Shown in pieces: positions 1 through 8,524 of a stretch of DNA of 64,000 bases. Position 1 is the stretch's first letter. Every line of letters starts with the position of its first letter. This DNA is from Sphingobacterium sp. UBA2700 (GTDB taxonomy: Bacteria > Bacteroidota > Bacteroidia > Sphingobacteriales > Sphingobacteriaceae), in assembly GCA_002354335.1 (NCBI GenBank), contig DELI01000013.1, positions 6,963-70,962 on the forward strand. Reading direction: 5' to 3'. Both the position numbers and the translations under genes were made by a program. The notes beneath the pieces are model-generated. The model was not told the DNA's origin. It saw nothing but the letters and a program-made list of their open reading frames with translations, and did no database searches.

Positions 1-1494
1 TATCGAGCTAGCGGACCCGTTTAAAGTGCTATACATCGCCTTCGCATCGATATAATAGAGACGGTTATCGAAATACTGGGTGAAATCCAATCCGGCAGTA
101 AAAGCATTCTCTACGAGCGCCTCTCTTAGATGATCCTCATCAAGCTTTCGGTTCACGGACGTAATCATCCCGCCGAACAGCGTATTTCCGTCCCAGTTCT
201 TCTGCAACCTGGCAACCGTGTAATTCGTCAGCGGCTCGGTTAGTTCTTCCCCACGTACGCCTTTTCTCGAGGTCTGCGACTGTGTTTTCGCTGTGATACT
301 CTCCAGCAAGCCTACGGTTAGCCCATTTTTGTTGGTTCCAGTGAGCTTTAGAGCGCCTAGAATTGGAATAAAGCTAGGCGTACTGGCGAAGTTTTCAACG
401 TTGTCTATTCCTTGTGGTTTGTAGGAAGGCATTGCACCGATACGACGTGAATAGAACATCATCCCCCGCTCGTTGTTGTCAAACTCCAAGATATGTTTCC
501 CCTCTAAGAAAAATGGGCGCTTTTCATCATAAAAAACCTCGTAGGCCGTCAAGTTCATAACCGAAGGATCGAGTTCTACCTGCCCATAATCGGGATTGAT
601 GGTCATATCCAAGGTATAGTCGCTCAAAGAGAACTTCGCATCCAGCCCCGCATTCACGTGAAACTTCTGTCCTTTCTGGAAAGGACTATTCGGAATCTTC
701 GGTTCATTCACATATTTTGTCATCGTATAGGGCAGAAACTCAATACCTCTAGGCTTCGGAAGATCCGTCATACCATGCATCTCTCCAAAGGAAAACACAT
801 GTCCGTTATTTTTAATGGGAATTAAACTCCAGTTCTGTACTTCATTATTTCTACGGATAATTCGGCGGACGTGCAGCCCCCATACCCCATCCCCGTTCTC
901 TTGATTGTAGCGAAGTTGACTGAACGGTATCCGAAGCTCTGCCGTCCAAGAAGAGTCCTGCATATTGATATGCGTCCTCCCCTCCCATACTGCATTCCAG
1001 CTGAGGTTGACCGATAGCTTATCAGTTACCGTGAGATCGGTTTTATTTCCGCCAAGATTGATATTGAACTCCGGAGCAACCCGATAGTCATGATAGGTGT
1101 CGAAAGCGATACTGATCAAATCGCCATTGCTGTTATCGTCGCGATTCCCAATAAACGCATTCATCGTCTCGGGATGTTCATCTTTACAGTAAACACCGAC
1201 ATAGATATTCTGACCGTCGTAAAACAACTTGACACGTGTCCATGAATTGGTATGCACGCGCTCGAAGGGAATAACCTGAGAGAACTTCTCCGACCACACA
1301 CCTTGGTTCTGCCAGATATCCTCGTCGAGCTTGCCGTCAATCTGTGGCTTTTGGTTCTCTATTTTGCTGATATGATAAGTTCGCTTGTAGGCGTCTTCAA
1401 AGGTAACTACTTCTTTTCTTTCATCCTGAGCGTGTCCAATTGTTGCTAGACAAACGAGCCATAAAAGGGCAGTTCTTGTTACTATATTCTTCAA
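1..1494 (-). CDS. DUF5916 / CBM9-like outer-membrane protein, copy 1 (3' end outside window)
   Basis: This is the N-terminal part, about 498 codons, of a protein nearly identical to the complete 889-residue copy at 19798-22467; the C-terminus lies off the left edge. It has a signal peptide ending near GHAQ, a family-9 carbohydrate-binding-like domain (roughly residues 45-230) and the start of the DUF5916 region, which in this family is predicted to form an outer-membrane beta-barrel. The substrate is unknown. I prefer a TTG start at 1494 because it gives a compact signal peptide and matches the second copy. An in-frame ATG at 1542 adds 16 residues, but a TACATTTG -7-like box (1521-1528) lies inside that extension and copy 2 has a stop codon in the equivalent place. 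Differences from copy 2 are mostly at third codon positions. Confidence 0.85.
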   Translation of the reverse strand, partial: MKNIVTRTALLWLVCLATIGHAQDERKEVVTFEDAYKRTYHISKIENQKPQIDGKLDEDIWQNQGVWSEKFSQVIPFERVHTNSWTRVKLFYDGQNIYVGVYCKDEHPETMNAFIGNRDDNSNGDLISIAFDTYHDYRVAPEFNINLGGNKTDLTVTDKLSVNLSWNAVWEGRTHINMQDSSWTAELRIPFSQLRYNQENGDGVWGLHVRRIIRRNNEVQNWSLIPIKNNGHVFSFGEMHGMTDLPKPRGIEFLPYTMTKYVNEPKIPNSPFQKGQKFHVNAGLDAKFSLSDYTLDMTINPDYGQVELDPSVMNLTAYEVFYDEKRPFFLEGKHILEFDNNERGMMFYSRRIGAMPSYKPQGIDNVENFASTPSFIPILGALKLTGTNKNGLTVGLLESITAKTQSQTSRKGVRGEELTEPLTNYTVARLQKNWDGNTLFGGMITSVNRKLDEDHLREALVENAFTAGLDFTQYFDNRLYYIDAKAMYSTLNGSASSI

Positions 1495-1520
1495 GGCGAT
1501 GTAGGTTTTGTTGATGGCAT

Positions 1521-1528
1521 CAAATGTA
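1521..1528 (-). promoter_or_regulatory. Candidate -7 box for DUF5916 copy 1
   Basis: TACATTTG read on the minus strand fits the Bacteroidota TAnnTTTG consensus and is conserved upstream of copy 2. The nearest TTG is 27 bases upstream, longer than the usual 17-23, so the -33 element is uncertain. Confidence 0.35.
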
Positions 1529-1647
1529 TTAAAAAAGCGCATGTTTTTATGGTAACAACAATGAGATAAAAGGCCTAGTATCGCTTTAAATATCATCCCC
1601 TAAAAATTACGTTAAACCGAATGCTTCTCCTTTAATCGGTAGCTTAT

Positions 1648-1691
1648 GTAACACAGGTTACCGATATGTTTATGCTAAGCTGATATCTTTG
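1648..1691 (+). promoter_or_regulatory. Crp/Fnr-type palindrome plus -7 box, copy 1
   Basis: The palindrome GTAAC-ACAG-GTTAC (1648-1661) is followed by a perfect TATCTTTG -7 box (1684-1691). The centre of the palindrome is 36.5 bases before the end of the box, placing it near -42 from the expected start of transcription, the class II activator position used by Crp/Fnr proteins. The same elements with the same spacing occur at 22621-22664. Which regulator binds is not known from the sequence. Confidence 0.55.
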
Positions 1692-1736
1692 AATGAAGAA
1701 GATGGATATTTTGTTGATAAAAGAAAGGACGAGGAT

Positions 1737-1976
1737 ATGAATTATTTAAGAAGTTGGAATGTGATCAGATTGCTTCGATTGGTTATGGGGGTGGTTATCA
1801 CCATTCAGGGACTGATGGCTTCATATTGGCTGATAGCAGGCTTAGGTGCGCTTTTCACCCTATTGCCGATATTGAATATAAACACCTGCTCATCGGGCGC
1901 ATGTGAAGTGCCAAGAAGAAAAACCCTGACTAGCAAGCAAGAGGACGACCCAAGCAGCTATGAAAAACTAAATTGA
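1737..1976 (+). CDS. Small YgaP-like (DUF2892-type) membrane protein, copy 1
   Basis: This 79-residue protein has two predicted membrane helices (about residues 10-50) around a short turn, then a Cys-containing CSSGAC segment and a polar C-terminus. It resembles the DUF2892/YgaP inner-membrane family, whose function is poorly defined and which is often linked to sulfur or rhodanese genes. I chose the ATG at 1737, preceded by GGACGAGG, because the paralogue at 22710-22949 begins at the same residue; an in-frame TTG at 1689 overlaps the -7 box and is unlikely to be used. The gene is divergent from DUF5916 copy 1 and behind a likely Crp/Fnr-type promoter. The family assignment is by resemblance only. 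Confidence 0.75.
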   Translation: MNYLRSWNVIRLLRLVMGVVITIQGLMASYWLIAGLGALFTLLPILNINTCSSGACEVPRRKTLTSKQEDDPSSYEKLN

Positions 1977-1988
1977 GGTGTTGCATGC

Positions 1989-2045
1989 AGCCCTTTCCTA
2001 TTGAACGGTCAAAAAAAGACTTTTCAATGGAGAGGGCTATTTTTG
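1989..2045 (+). terminator. Probable terminator after small membrane protein copy 1
   Basis: AGCCCTTTCC...ATTGAA pairs with TTCAAT-GGA-GAGGGCT and is followed by ATTTTTG. It lies between the plus-strand small membrane protein gene and the convergent regulator gene. Confidence 0.6.
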
Positions 2046-2062
2046 AGTTTTCGCAATCTTTC

Positions 2063-3286
2063 TTACAGGGTAGATCGCTTTAAATCGGTTCTACTCTCCA
2101 CACCAAGAATCTCGTAAATCTGTTTGAGATGATATTTAACGGTATTTTCAGATATAAATAGCGTATCACCAATTTGCTTGTTCGTCATTCCTTGCTGCAC
2201 CAATTTAATGATCTCTTGCTGCCGCTCGGTTAACCCTACTGAAGCTATATCGATTCTTTTTATTCCAAGCTCGTTGCGCTCATTAGTCAACTTCTCAATT
2301 TCGGAACGGATGTGATTATTCTCCCGCTCGACCAATACGCGCTTCTGTAAACTTACAATTAAGAGCCTCACCAGCGTAATAATCAGCAATAACAAGATTC
2401 CACCGATAATAAGCAGATAAGTTTTATATGATTTTTCATATTCCACTTCCATATTCTTGCGCTGCTGCAAGAGTTCCTTCTCCAGCTCCGTCAATACCCC
2501 ACTTACATTGTTAGCATTGTATTTAGTACGCGTCTCGCTAACCTTTAGCTGATAATGAAACGCATTTTTATAATCTCCCAAGTCCTTGTAATAGGTAGTG
2601 ATTGTTTCGTACATAATGATACGATAAAGATCCATTTTGTATTGCTCCGCATAGGCCAATCCTTTCTCGTATGCTTCAATTGCATCTGCATGCCGCCCCA
2701 TTTTGCCATATAGGGCTACTTTGACACGGTAAACATTAGGCAAATCTTTAGGACTCTCTTTCTGCAACAGCGCGATTGCCCGGTTTAGCTGAACTTCAGC
2801 CTCCTCGTAATGACCTTCTCGCATCGCTAATATTCCAAGGATACTCGTATAAATAGCGACAGTCTCCTGATCCACATGTTGAAGATGCTTAGGCGTAATC
2901 ATCTCCAATAACTTATCAAACTCATCATAGCGCTGTAGATCGAAGTATATGAAAAGACGTTCAATCAAAACTCTGCTTTTTATTTCATCTGCATGTAAAC
3001 TGTCGCGCTCTGCCTCCAAAAGAGCTAGATCCAGATTATTCAAGGCAACCGTATAATTGAACAGACGCTTATAGGTTAGCGACTTTTGCACATAGACATG
3101 AAAACGATCATAAGCCGTAGCGTCCTCACTGCTTAGGATTTCTTCGAGATAGAGAATGGATTTATCATACTGATGCTGGTCATTCAGTTTAGCGATCTCT
3201 CGTTTCAGTTGTAAGGGATCGATCGACTGTCCATGTAAAAACAGACCGCAAAAAAGGGTAAAAAATACTAATAAAGCCTTTCGCAT
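2063..3286 (-). CDS. TPR-repeat transmembrane LuxR-type regulator
   Basis: This 407-residue protein has a signal peptide (cleavage near LHGQ), an exported helical domain with TPR-like repeats (about 25-270), one membrane helix (about 287-310), a short cytoplasmic coiled coil, and a C-terminal LuxR/GerE helix-turn-helix (about 345-401, with the TERQQEI and NTVKYHLKQIY signatures). The architecture is common in Bacteroidota: an outward-facing TPR sensor tethered to a DNA-binding domain with no kinase or receiver. Its target genes cannot be read from the sequence. It is convergent with the small membrane protein gene and divergent from the lipoprotein at 3687, separated by 400 bases. Confidence 0.85.
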   Translation of the reverse strand: MRKALLVFFTLFCGLFLHGQSIDPLQLKREIAKLNDQHQYDKSILYLEEILSSEDATAYDRFHVYVQKSLTYKRLFNYTVALNNLDLALLEAERDSLHADEIKSRVLIERLFIYFDLQRYDEFDKLLEMITPKHLQHVDQETVAIYTSILGILAMREGHYEEAEVQLNRAIALLQKESPKDLPNVYRVKVALYGKMGRHADAIEAYEKGLAYAEQYKMDLYRIIMYETITTYYKDLGDYKNAFHYQLKVSETRTKYNANNVSGVLTELEKELLQQRKNMEVEYEKSYKTYLLIIGGILLLLIITLVRLLIVSLQKRVLVERENNHIRSEIEKLTNERNELGIKRIDIASVGLTERQQEIIKLVQQGMTNKQIGDTLFISENTVKYHLKQIYEILGVESRTDLKRSTL

Positions 3287-3686
3287 TATAGAAATAAGAT
3301 AGTCGAAAATGAGCGTTCGCGGTAGATGCTATTGCTTGTTTTTCGTAGGATAATAATAGATGTTCACAACAAAAATACCTTAATTCCCGAGTATTTGGAA
3401 GGCTTTTTTGGAAACAAATCCTCCATTGCTACAATTTCATTTGTCGATTACAGAAAGTCTTGGCGGTTCGTTTCTATTCCACACAAACCATAACGCCAAT
3501 ACAGGGATCTGCTATCGTCCTCGCCTAAAATCATTTAACAGCCACTACCCGCAGGGTAAGCTTCTCCTCCTACTCCAGGATTAGTGCGAAACTATACGAC
3601 AAACTACCCTATGCTTATTTCCCATCAATTTTGGAAATGACGCATTTTTGCATCGAAATATTTATTAATCTAATTCAATTTTCATC
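3287..3686. other. Intergenic region, no gene seen
   Basis: This 400-base divergent gap holds no convincing reading frame. A loose inverted repeat (TTGGCG ... CGCCAA, about 3460-3509) may be regulatory, but I cannot assign it. Confidence 0.4.
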
Positions 3687-4097
3687 ATGAAATCATTTAA
3701 GTATATGCTAGCAATAGCAGTGTCTGGCCTATTTTTCGGTTCTTGTGGATCTTCAAAGAACATAGAGAATAGCATCAACTCGCAAACGACTCAAATCAGC
3801 AATACGTTAAAGCGTAACGAGTATACGATCTTGGACAAGGATGCAATATTTACGGTGGAAAACAAAAAACAGTTTAAGCGCTACACACTTGAGCAATTGA
3901 AGCAGGCGGCTCTACTTGCTGCAGAAAGGCAAGCGATTGAAAACGGCGCTGATGGCGTACTTAACCCGCGTTATATCGTAGATCAGAAAAGAAAGAAATT
4001 CAAGGTGACTGTTCGCGCTAAATCATACAGATTGAAGAGCGATAGCGAGTATATCGATATGGAAAACAAGTTGAAACATAACCCAACAGGCGTATAA
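3687..4097 (+). CDS. Small hypothetical lipoprotein
   Basis: This 136-residue protein begins with a typical lipoprotein signal (lipobox LFFGSC, lipidated Cys at residue 20). The mature part is basic and includes an AAERQAIENGADGVLNPRY segment followed by two predicted beta-strands, which recalls small TRL/YbjQ-like folds in which a helix precedes a strand containing a GADG turn. I do not recognise a named family and assign no function. Its stop codon is followed almost immediately by the next gene, so the two are probably co-transcribed. Confidence 0.7.
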   Translation: MKSFKYMLAIAVSGLFFGSCGSSKNIENSINSQTTQISNTLKRNEYTILDKDAIFTVENKKQFKRYTLEQLKQAALLAAERQAIENGADGVLNPRYIVDQKRKKFKVTVRAKSYRLKSDSEYIDMENKLKHNPTGV

Positions 4098-4128
4098 ATT
4101 GAATTTAAAAAGATACCGATTGTTCTGT

Positions 4129-4650
4129 ATGCGACATCTACTTCCAGTTCTAATATGCATGATGAAATTCCCGCTCGCTGCGACTCAAGCTCAGGAAATC
4201 AGTTTATCAGAATTGAAGAGCTTACGCAGCAAGGCTGTCGCAGAAGTCCAAAATGTCTTATATCAAAAAGGATTCTCGCTATACAGAACTTGGCGGGATG
4301 ATGACCTCAAGCAGGACTCCGTAATCTACAGGAATGCGCAAGGCCATCTCTTAGGGACTATCCATGTCAAAAACACGAGCAAGAATAGGATATTCCTCGA
4401 GCTTTCAGAACCTGTTTTTTACGAGCAGACGCTCGATGAGCTGAAGAAAGCAGACTATAGATTGCTGAAGACGGAGGTCGGAACGAATAACACATTAACC
4501 AATTCGTATATACGACCGCAATCCAAAGAGCTAGTACAGGTTATTATCAGCAATGATCCTGAGTCGGCAAACTATGGCAACAGCTATCGCCTGCTCATCC
4601 GCCCTCAAGAGAACAAGGGGCTTAGGAAGAAGATACTAGGCAATAATTAA
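4129..4650 (+). CDS. Hypothetical exported protein
   Basis: From the ATG at 4129 the protein has 173 residues, starting with a hydrophobic signal sequence that ends near ATQAQ. A TTG at 4099 in the same frame would add ten residues but gives a poorer signal peptide, and neither start has a clear ribosome-binding site. The mature domain (about 150 residues) is mixed alpha/beta without cysteines and is not recognised. It follows the lipoprotein gene by about 30 bases and probably shares its transcript. Confidence 0.65.
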   Translation: MRHLLPVLICMMKFPLAATQAQEISLSELKSLRSKAVAEVQNVLYQKGFSLYRTWRDDDLKQDSVIYRNAQGHLLGTIHVKNTSKNRIFLELSEPVFYEQTLDELKKADYRLLKTEVGTNNTLTNSYIRPQSKELVQVIISNDPESANYGNSYRLLIRPQENKGLRKKILGNN

Positions 4651-4747
4651 AATACAAAAAATCCTCTCCATAATTGTTAATTAGAAAGATGTATGCAATC
4701 TCCCCGATTGCGTTTTATTATCACTATTAAGTTGAAAAATGAAGAAG

Positions 4748-4769
4748 AAGCTGCCCAATTGGACAGCTT
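4748..4769. terminator. Hairpin, terminator-like
   Basis: AAGCTGCCCA pairs with TGGACAGCTT with one mismatch and almost no loop. No clear T-tract follows, so it is a weak terminator candidate for the exported-protein gene. Similar AAGCTGtCC hairpins are reused as terminators at 22963, 47463 and 53130. Confidence 0.4.
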
Positions 4770-4818
4770 ATATCGTTGGAGAGTATTATACAAAACAAAA
4801 TCCAAGCTTGAAAAATGT

Positions 4819-5748
4819 CTAATTCACGAAGCTATTCTTCGCATTCACAACTGCCTCGCAGTCATCCATTAGGGTCGACAAGTTTAGCCCCGACTCTACC
4901 AAAGTTGCAAAAGAGGCAAAATCCAGTCCTAATTCTGGTATGCCTCTTTTTTTATTGCTTGCAATTTGCTGAAAATAAGCAACATATGCAAAAACAGAAT
5001 TTATCCTCGGGGTTTGACATTCATCGGTTTTCTTGCTATAAGTGATGCCCTCGGGAAAGAGCAGAAACTGTATGCGCTTTTTGGTGTTGTAGTCGCCAGA
5101 AACCCACTTTAAAGGCAATTCAAGCGCGAATTTCATCGCAAACCCCACTCCACTATCGAGGTTCGACACTTGCCGGGAGAGCTTCATCAGATTCTTCTCG
5201 ATTTCCTCCTTTTCTGACTTGTACCTGCCCCTGTATTTGTTGTACAGTTCACTTCCGATCTCTTCCTCGATGTAGCGGTCTTCCAGCCGGTCAATCTTCT
5301 TTATGATCTCGGCATGCTGGGCCTGCAAGGTTTTGTAGTCGGTCTGTTCCCCTTGGGTCTGTTCGTTGAATTTGGCGATTGCCTGCTGGTTTACCACCTC
5401 AACCATACCATTGTCCCCATCCACCTTGAACGTTTGAAGGATATTCTCAAAATGCGTATTGAGGCTGTTCGCACTTTTGTTGTTGTTGCAGGCCTTTGTG
5501 CTGCATTTGTAATAATAGAGGTTCTTTTTCTTCACGATATATCCCCTCATGGGCTTGCCGCAATGCCCGCAGGCCATAAAGCGCTTAAGCGGGATTTCGG
5601 CATTCTCCTCGACGATCCTATAGCCCTGTGCATTTTCTTTGAGCAGGCCGTTTACTTTCAGGAACACGTCCTTTGAGACGAGCTGCTCCTGATTGCCCTG
5701 CACGACCTTCCCCTCGAGCATGTTGGACAGCGCTGGTTTGATCTGGTT
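4819..5748 (-). pseudogene. Serine recombinase, C-terminal remnant
   Basis: The minus strand encodes the C-terminal ~300 residues of a large serine recombinase. It contains a recombinase zinc-ribbon with C51, C54, C73 and C78 (counted from the first ATG of the remnant, at 5721), then a long coiled coil (about 125-190) and the C-terminal tail. The N-terminal resolvase catalytic domain with its nucleophilic serine is absent: the frame runs past that ATG for nine codons and stops at 5749-5751. The remnant ends where a susD tail begins on the opposite strand, so a deletion removed the 5' ends of both genes. It should be catalytically dead. Confidence 0.85.
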
Positions 5749-5895
5749 ACTTTAGGAATTGCAGATAATGAGATCAATGCGATTAATGAATTGGGCAGAA
5801 AATTTGTATCTGGAAGACAAGAGCTTTTTCCTATTCCCAAGAGTGAGATAGATCTAAACAGTAACCTGCAGCAAAATCCTGGTTACGAACAGTAA
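5725..5895 (+). pseudogene. SusD/RagB C-terminal remnant
   Basis: The plus strand reads GQRWFDLVTLG, then ELFPIPKSEIDLNSNLQQ and NPGY before the TAA at 5893-5895. These are the conserved C-terminal signatures of SusD/RagB lipoproteins, in the right order and spacing, but nothing upstream encodes the remaining ~450 residues. It touches the recombinase remnant at its 5' side and lies 143 bases before the alkaline phosphatase gene, which suggests the phosphatase once followed a SusC/SusD pair. Confidence 0.85.
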
Positions 5896-6038
5896 GGTTT
5901 AAATCCAAAATGGTGACCAATAAGATATTGATAAGCTAACATTCGAGAAACAATCAGTTTAAAGCTGCTTTATATTTTTGCGGAAATTAAACATACGCCC
6001 CAAAGAAAATAGAATAACATATTAAATAAAAAAAAGCA

Positions 6039-7445
6039 ATGAAAAGAAGAGACTTTTTTAAGCATACGACCATACTTGCCGCAGGCTCAGCCATAGCACC
6101 TTTAACAGCATTTTCTGCCGATATAGTCCGTCCTGATTTCCCGAGCAGAACCGCTAAGAACATTATCTTTCTGGTGAGTGATGGCATGAGTATCGGTACC
6201 CTGACCATGGCTAATCTGTTTCTTCAGCGTAGGGAAGGCCGCTCATCACACTGGATGTCTCTTTATGAGCAACAAAAGGGTGTACGCGCCTTAATGGATA
6301 CGGCTTCTGCAAATGCATTGGTAACCGATTCTGCTGCTGCCAGCTCTGCATGGGGTGGTGGTATAAGGGTAAACAATGGGTCATTGAATGTTGCCGAAAA
6401 CGGCACGCTACATAAGCCGATCCTACAGAAGATTAAGGCTGCCGGCAAAGCGGTGGGATGTGTAACTACCGTACCGGTTACACATGCTACCCCAGCAGGA
6501 TTCTGCGTAAACAGCAGTGCTAGAAGTAATCAGGAGGGTATCGCCCTCCAATACCTGGATTTGCGCTTTGATGTAATGATGGGTGGCGGAACGGAATTTT
6601 TTAGTGCTGCGGAAAGAAAGGATAAAAAAGACCTATTTGAGAATCTTACGGCCAAAGGCTTTTCTGTTTTACGAAACCGAAAGGATATGCTCAATGCCAA
6701 CACATCAGATTCAAGACCCGTGATGGGGGTTTTTAATGAAGACGGATTGCCTTATAGTTTAGACAGGGCGAATGATCCTTCGAAAACGGAAAAAATCCCA
6801 ACGCTGGCCGAAATGACTGACACTGCGATAAAGCTGATGGCAAAAAATAAAGAAGGCTTTGTATTACAGGTTGAGGGTGGCAAAGTCGACTGGGCGGCCC
6901 ATGCCAATGATATTGGTGCATTGATCAATGACCAGGTGGCTTTTGACGATGCGGTAGGCGTGGCTATCGCCTTCGCTGAGAAAAACAAGGATACATTGAT
7001 CGTGATTACAACAGATCATGGAAATGCAAACCCGGGTTTGTTTTCTGCCGGAGGGGATGTGAATGCTAATTTTGATAAGATCGGATCTTTCAATCATACC
7101 AACGATTGGATCTTAAACGGAATCACCAGAAACGATTCTCCAAAACAGGTAGTTGACAGAATCGAAGCTGCACAACGTTTGGTATTCACACAGGCCGAAG
7201 CCAGCCAGATCTTAAGTCATTACCAGACTATGGACGGCGATGGTCTTTATAACCCTAAAAAATTACCTTTTAAATTGCTCGCTGAGCTGCAGGTAAAACA
7301 TACTTCTGTCTCATGGGGATCCATGGGCCATTCAGGGGATTATGTTGAACTCGCCATGTATGGGCCAGGCAGCGAAATGCTAAAGCCTTTTGTGAAAAAC
7401 ACAGATCTGCATGATCTGATGTTAAGGGCTGTAGGTATACTATAA
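6039..7445 (+). CDS. Alkaline phosphatase, Tat-exported
   Basis: This 468-residue protein has a twin-arginine signal (RRDFFK) and the PhoA fold signatures: metal ligand Asp48 in SDGM, the nucleophile region VTDSAAASSAW (likely Ser98 after Asp97), the VEGGKVDWAAHAND metal-binding segment, TTDHGN, and a C-terminal MGHSGD matching the last zinc ligand region. It should hydrolyse phosphomonoesters in the periplasm or at the surface. Its length suits the family and no key motif is broken. It is boxed between a susD remnant upstream and a tyrosine-integrase remnant starting only six bases after its stop, so it may have arrived with, or been rearranged by, a mobile element. Confidence 0.9.
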   Translation: MKRRDFFKHTTILAAGSAIAPLTAFSADIVRPDFPSRTAKNIIFLVSDGMSIGTLTMANLFLQRREGRSSHWMSLYEQQKGVRALMDTASANALVTDSAAASSAWGGGIRVNNGSLNVAENGTLHKPILQKIKAAGKAVGCVTTVPVTHATPAGFCVNSSARSNQEGIALQYLDLRFDVMMGGGTEFFSAAERKDKKDLFENLTAKGFSVLRNRKDMLNANTSDSRPVMGVFNEDGLPYSLDRANDPSKTEKIPTLAEMTDTAIKLMAKNKEGFVLQVEGGKVDWAAHANDIGALINDQVAFDDAVGVAIAFAEKNKDTLIVITTDHGNANPGLFSAGGDVNANFDKIGSFNHTNDWILNGITRNDSPKQVVDRIEAAQRLVFTQAEASQILSHYQTMDGDGLYNPKKLPFKLLAELQVKHTSVSWGSMGHSGDYVELAMYGPGSEMLKPFVKNTDLHDLMLRAVGIL

Positions 7446-7451
7446 TATTAA

Positions 7452-7550
7452 AGCACTACGCAGGTCTATGCAAAGGTGATAGAGCGTAAATTGAGTGAGG
7501 ATATGTTCAGTCTCAATGAGAAATTATTGGCGATTGAAACACGAAATTGA
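7452..7550 (+). pseudogene. Tyrosine recombinase (phage-type integrase), C-terminal remnant
   Basis: The frame starting AGC-ACT-ACG encodes STTQVYAKVIERKLSEDM and continues to a TGA at 7548-7550. This is the C-terminal end of Bacteroidota tyrosine integrases, whose catalytic tyrosine lies in the TTQ-Y-A motif. Only these 32 codons survive; the core with the Arg-His-Arg residues is absent. It begins right after the phosphatase stop, so the breakpoint is at about 7446-7452. Confidence 0.75.
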
Positions 7551-7588
7551 GATTGAAAAGATTAAAATCCGCTTAAATAACCGAAAAT

Positions 7589-7630
7589 AAAAGCCCCAGT
7601 TTCCCTTTAAATCGGAAATCAGGGGCTTTT
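7589..7630. terminator. Bidirectional terminator
   Basis: AAAAGCCCC-GTTTCC pairs with GGAAATC-AGGGGCTTTT around a short loop, with A-runs before and T-runs after. It sits between the plus-strand phosphatase/integrase remnant and the minus-strand lipoprotein and can serve both. Confidence 0.8.
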
Positions 7631-7640
7631 AAATTGTAAA

Positions 7641-8486
7641 TTAATTTGCAAAAAGTACAGTGGTGGTTATTTCGTAAAACGTGTCTCCTTTTTTGATAAA
7701 AGGAGGAGCTTCTCCCCAGGTTTCCCTGGAAACCATGTACAACGTAAAGATATTTTTAACCGGCAGTGGGTTAATACTCTCAGGGCCAAATGCCAAATTT
7801 GAATAACCTGTTCCTCCATGGTTGAGTAAGGGCTGCCCGGTGCTACTGTTTACAAAATCGAATACGTACTGGTATCCATATTCAGGTAAAGGGTTTGGCA
7901 GACCATTGGGGATAACTTGGTATTCGGCCTTATCAATGCTGTTTTTTACATCTTTGATCGTCCCAACTTCTTCGACCACCGTATTAAAATCGGCATCAAA
8001 ATAACTTATGGATACTTTGATGTCCAGATTTTCAAATGGAATAAGATCTTGGGCATAATTGGCTACTTTCACTTTGATATGTCCAGCCGGAGCCGGACTT
8101 TCGGTATCTTGTTCGTTCGGATCGATAAAAGAGACTGGAGCATCCATCGTAGGCTGGAATAGGGTATAGGTTTCTTTGGAACCTGGTTTCACATCGATTA
8201 CTTTTTCTGCAACCACTTTTCCATTGCGGGTATCATAAAATTCAAATTTTCCTTCACCTGCAACTACTCTGATCTTTTTCGAAAGTATATTCCATTCGAT
8301 CGGACTTCCATTGTACTTGGCCGCAATAAAAACACCGGTTCCGTTTTCTCGTAAGGCAGTTTTATCTGCATCAAAATATACATCGACAAATTCCGAGAAT
8401 GAATTTACATATTCTGCTTTCTGGCAAGAATATAAACCTATCGACACCAGGACAATAACTATACTGTTTCTTATATATGCTTTCAT
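7641..8486 (-). CDS. Hypothetical lipoprotein paired with TonB receptor
   Basis: This 281-residue protein has a lipoprotein signal (lipobox LYSC, Cys at residue 21). The rest is predicted beta-rich with a Pro-rich linker (DTESPAPAG) near the middle. It is encoded 38 bases after the TonB-dependent receptor and is probably the last gene of the sigma-FecR-receptor operon. By position it is probably an outer-membrane surface or periplasmic partner of the receptor, comparable to SusE-type accessory lipoproteins, but I recognise no specific family. Confidence 0.7.
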   Translation of the reverse strand: MKAYIRNSIVIVLVSIGLYSCQKAEYVNSFSEFVDVYFDADKTALRENGTGVFIAAKYNGSPIEWNILSKKIRVVAGEGKFEFYDTRNGKVVAEKVIDVKPGSKETYTLFQPTMDAPVSFIDPNEQDTESPAPAGHIKVKVANYAQDLIPFENLDIKVSISYFDADFNTVVEEVGTIKDVKNSIDKAEYQVIPNGLPNPLPEYGYQYVFDFVNSSTGQPLLNHGGTGYSNLAFGPESINPLPVKNIFTLYMVSRETWGEAPPFIKKGDTFYEITTTVLFAN

Positions 8487-8524
8487 CTGCTTATTTTTTG
8501 ATTTTCAAATTCAATGATTTTTTA

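Noticed and set aside
1689..1976. A longer TTG-initiated version of small membrane protein copy 1
   Set aside because: The extra 16 codons overlap the -7 box and the paralogue begins at the ATG equivalent to 1737.
4748..4769. Recurrent AAGCTGtCC hairpins (also 22963, 47463, 53130) as possible mobile-element ends
   Set aside because: They sit just after stop codons and differ in flanks; they are better explained as terminators of a common design.
5314..5676. A 120-codon plus-strand frame within the recombinase remnant
   Set aside because: It is antisense to a clear zinc-ribbon and coiled-coil coding region and shows no family features.
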